From contig CANUEZ040000105.1 in NCBI GenBank assembly GCA_948099385.1, positions 558,001 to 622,000 of the forward strand: a DNA stretch of 64,000 bases, in the 5' to 3' direction. This stretch comes from Fasciola hepatica. Lineage: Eukaryota; Platyhelminthes; Trematoda; Plagiorchiida; Fasciolidae. The notes below the pieces were generated by a model. That model had not been told where the DNA came from. It ran no database searches and was given only the letters and a program-made list of their open reading frames with translations. How positions within the stretch are numbered: position 1 is the stretch's first letter; each line of letters begins with the position of its first letter. Both the position numbers and the translations under genes were made by a program. Shown in pieces: positions 59,830 through 64,000 of the stretch.

Positions 59830-60530
59830 GGATTTTTCCACGTTGACCCGGTTCCGTTTCCTAATGATGGTACCTGATACGTCTGTTTTAAATGGAATCA
59901 AGACATACACCGGTTCTCCTCCTACCGTGGGTGATTTCCAGTTTGGTTTGCATGTTTGTATGCGCGGTCATATCAGCCTTTTTGGATCGCCGTCCGTTAT
60001 GACTATCCGGATCTTCAGTTATTATTTCGGGCGAGTGTATTCTGTTGTTTCGATTGGTTACTCACCCGGAGAGTGATTTCTCACACTGACTGGGACGAAA
60101 ATGTGGCACTTTGTGAAATTCGGCTTTCTGTCGACGATATGTCTAAGCAGTCCATTGTAAGTATATTCAAGAAAACCAATCCGCCTGTGTGTTCAACTTC
60201 CACTAGAAAATGAATATTGTTACGATCCTTAGTGAACATGTTTACCACCTCTTTCAACCCCTTGGAATCTTCCATCACGCATATAATGTCGTCCAAGTAA
60301 CACTGATAAATGGTATATTCGTCTTCCCGTTTGGACAATATTATTGTTTCCACTTGTTTATAGTGACATCAACCAGTAAAGGACTAACGGGTAAACCCAT
60401 CGGATTTCCATCCTTTTGCGGAAAAACTCCCGCTGTAATGGAACTGCATATCGGAGGTGCAGGAGTAAAGTAATGTTTTAGTTTCTTCAACCGGCAATGC
60501 AGTTTTTTGCTATGACCGGTCAACGCGGTC
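59830..60530 (-). mobile_element. Penelope-like element RT remnant, second lineage
   Basis: The minus strand encodes ITAGVFPQKDGNPMGLPVSP then LLVDVTINKWKQ, the PLE/RT 'xQxxGxPMGSPxSPxLAxIxM' box. Next come YQCYLDDIICVMED (catalytic YLDD intact) and FTKDRNNIHFLVEVEHTGGL then VFLNIL, the 'FNxxHPNIxFTxExExxxxLPFLDI' block. After frame changes a VYVLIPFKTDVSGTIIRK segment (near 59900-59840) resembles the linker before the endonuclease ('xxIPYVxGxSExIxR'). The GIY-YIG part is not visible. The wording GNPMGLPVSP and YLDDIICV differs from DGIAVGSPLG/RYVED at 51 kb, so it is another PLE subfamily. Confidence 0.72.
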
Positions 60531-62489
<1,959 letters not shown>

Positions 62490-62550
62490 GGAAACTCGTG
62501 TTTTGCTCCGGTACAACTGAATGCCCTGTTCTGTAGGACAACGTAATTTT
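62490..62550 (+). repeat. dispersed repeat, copy B
   Basis: Second copy of the repeat at 45059-45122: GAAACTC, GTTTTG, CGGTACAAC, AATGCC and TAGGACAA occur in the same order and orientation, with one short gap. Confidence 0.4.
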
Positions 62551-64000
62551 TAATAGCCGTGAACAAGCTCATTTGTTTCGGTTTCAGCAAGCTTGTTTCT
62601 TTCCAAGTCGGGTTCAATGAAGTATTTTGTGATTTGCGAACTGGTATTCGGAGCTGCTTCTCGGCATTTGATAAATGGAGTTTTACAAAACAGATTTCGT
62701 ATTCGTTTTCCACTCAAGGTAGTACGAATTTAGCTGGTGTACTGGAAAGTACAAATATACAATGTGGTAACAGCAACGTTAAAATGAAGGTATTCCAGCT
62801 TTGTTCCTTACACCGAAATTCGACGAGTTCTTATGTGATTTGTGAATTACTGAATCAATGTCTGGAGCTAAACTCTCACTGAATATTTATATTTTAGAAA
62901 GTTGCTGTTTATAGCTGACAAAGAAAGATTTTCCGCAAATGAATACGCAGTTTTTAACCAACGTCAACTCAGATGTTCTCCAGCATGATAATGTTTCGGC
63001 TGCTCATGACCCTAATCATTTTCAGTTCATGGTTATGTTATCGGTAATAATGACACTAGGGGTACAGATAACAATAAATATGATCGACGTAGTATTTTTT
63101 GACATATGACCTTCTATTTGTGAGAAGAACAACGAAAACAGTCTGCCCGGTGGAATGATAGTCCTGCAGACCGCCCAGTCCTTTAGAGAGGCTCCTGAGG
63201 GTAAGTAGAACGAGAGTATCCCTGGCACCGTATTTTCAGTATGTTCCCTAGATGGATGAAGAACAACACAGTGGTCCGTCTGGGGTGAGTTGAAATTATT
63301 GTTTTCGTTTGTTGCATACTGACTCGATGAATGCCCAAGATTCGTAATGACCCTCGAATTTGATGTGCGATGTGTTGTTACTCTTCTCAGTTTTAACGGA
63401 GATTCGACGAAATACGTGATGTAGTGATAGGAGCACAAGGTGTGCACACTATCGAAAGAATTCTGGACGCTCTATTGGCCGTGGTTGGTAGCTGTCCGGT
63501 ACAAACTAAAGGATAGTTAACTGATCAGAAAAGTTCAGGGGTGAGACTTGGAAGGAAAAAGTAGATATAGGTGGAAATTTGAAGTTATTTATGAAAGATA
63601 CTAAACGTTTGCTGAAAAAACTGGGGCTATAAAGCATAATGATGAATAAATCGTTTTACGTACGTAGGCAGTGGATAATAAGCAAAAATGACATTAAACA
63701 GTGGCACACTGCGACGAACGACTGGTATCGGGGCACGAAGCATTATGTGGAGCAGGCAGGCAAACAGCAAGGTAGGCAGCAAAAAAAGGATTCAATAAGC
63801 TGATATGTATGGAGAATCCGATGTATTTTATCTGTGTCTTACGGATGTTTTGGAAATGGAAGCAAGTAAGGGGAGAGTTAGCGGGAGGATAGCGAAAGAA
63901 AATGCTGATGAAAAGTTGGCGAAAGCAAAGCGGGTGCATGCCCTATATTGTCAGTGGAACGTAGACTAACAGCATAGAAAACGAATTAGAGAGTGGAACA
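62551..64000. other. no gene seen
   Basis: The minus strand at 63447-63022 is open for 141 codons, the longest anonymous frame in the window, but has no motif, hydrophobic pattern or splice support. Nothing else recognised. Confidence 0.4.

Noticed and set aside
63022..63447. Minus-strand frame of 141 codons as a host exon
   Set aside because: No recognisable motif, no flanking splice sites, and low-complexity Ser/Thr/His-rich composition.
63903..63925. CTGATGA ... CGAAAGC hammerhead-like string
   Set aside because: The segment between the two cores cannot form a stem II and no stem I/III partners were seen.

Overview
This window looks like non-coding genome sequence from a flatworm, most likely a trematode. 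No long open reading frames, operons or bacterial signals occur. It is AT-rich, with long (TA)n arrays, intron-interrupted candidate exons and many decayed retroelements. The trematode inference rests on an RTE-type LINE carrying the TWSLRVED...ILRSVARV...EHRMSN tail and on abundant Penelope-like elements (PLEs) with GIY-YIG endonucleases. The species cannot be told from this sequence alone.

Layout, left to right. About 1.4-1.8 kb: 3' tail of a CR1-like LINE. About 2.5-9.2 kb, minus strand: a chain of exons with matching splice phases that encodes a protein-kinase-like domain, best read as a RYK/Derailed-type pseudokinase. A PLE tail lies in one of its introns. 9.8-17.9 kb: two (TA)n arrays and one SINE. 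18 kb: PLE endonuclease remnant followed by a G-rich tract. 22.1-23.8 kb: an RTE LINE tail, then a CR1-like LINE reverse transcriptase. 24.15-24.58 kb: solo LTR with a 4-bp target duplication. 28 kb: Ty3/gypsy RNase H remnant.

32.7-35.2 kb is the most informative locus. A 5'-truncated PLE lies head-to-tail with the 5' part of a second PLE, and the first is itself interrupted by a 426-bp TG...CA insertion with a 6-bp target duplication. 37.06-40.61 kb, minus strand: a degenerate Ty3/gypsy element bounded by two 136-bp LTRs, with Gag, RT, RNase H and integrase but no protease. 42 kb: another PLE endonuclease. 44.4 kb: a tRNA-derived SINE. 47-48 kb: BEL/Pao integrase. 50.5-52.1 kb: a PLE running from RT to endonuclease, with a (TA)n run inside the RT. 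53.9-54.4 kb: a candidate two-exon 3' gene end with a poly(A) signal. 58.1 kb: a SINE. 59.8-60.5 kb: a PLE RT of a different lineage. 60.9 kb: a 141-bp (TA)n array.

The window is therefore mainly a retroelement graveyard containing parts of one recognisable host gene and perhaps two more. I found no new cellular system. The points most worth checking are the tandem and inverted PLE architecture, the nested LTR insertion, the short-LTR gypsy element with its flanking duplicated block, and the divergent pseudokinase gene.
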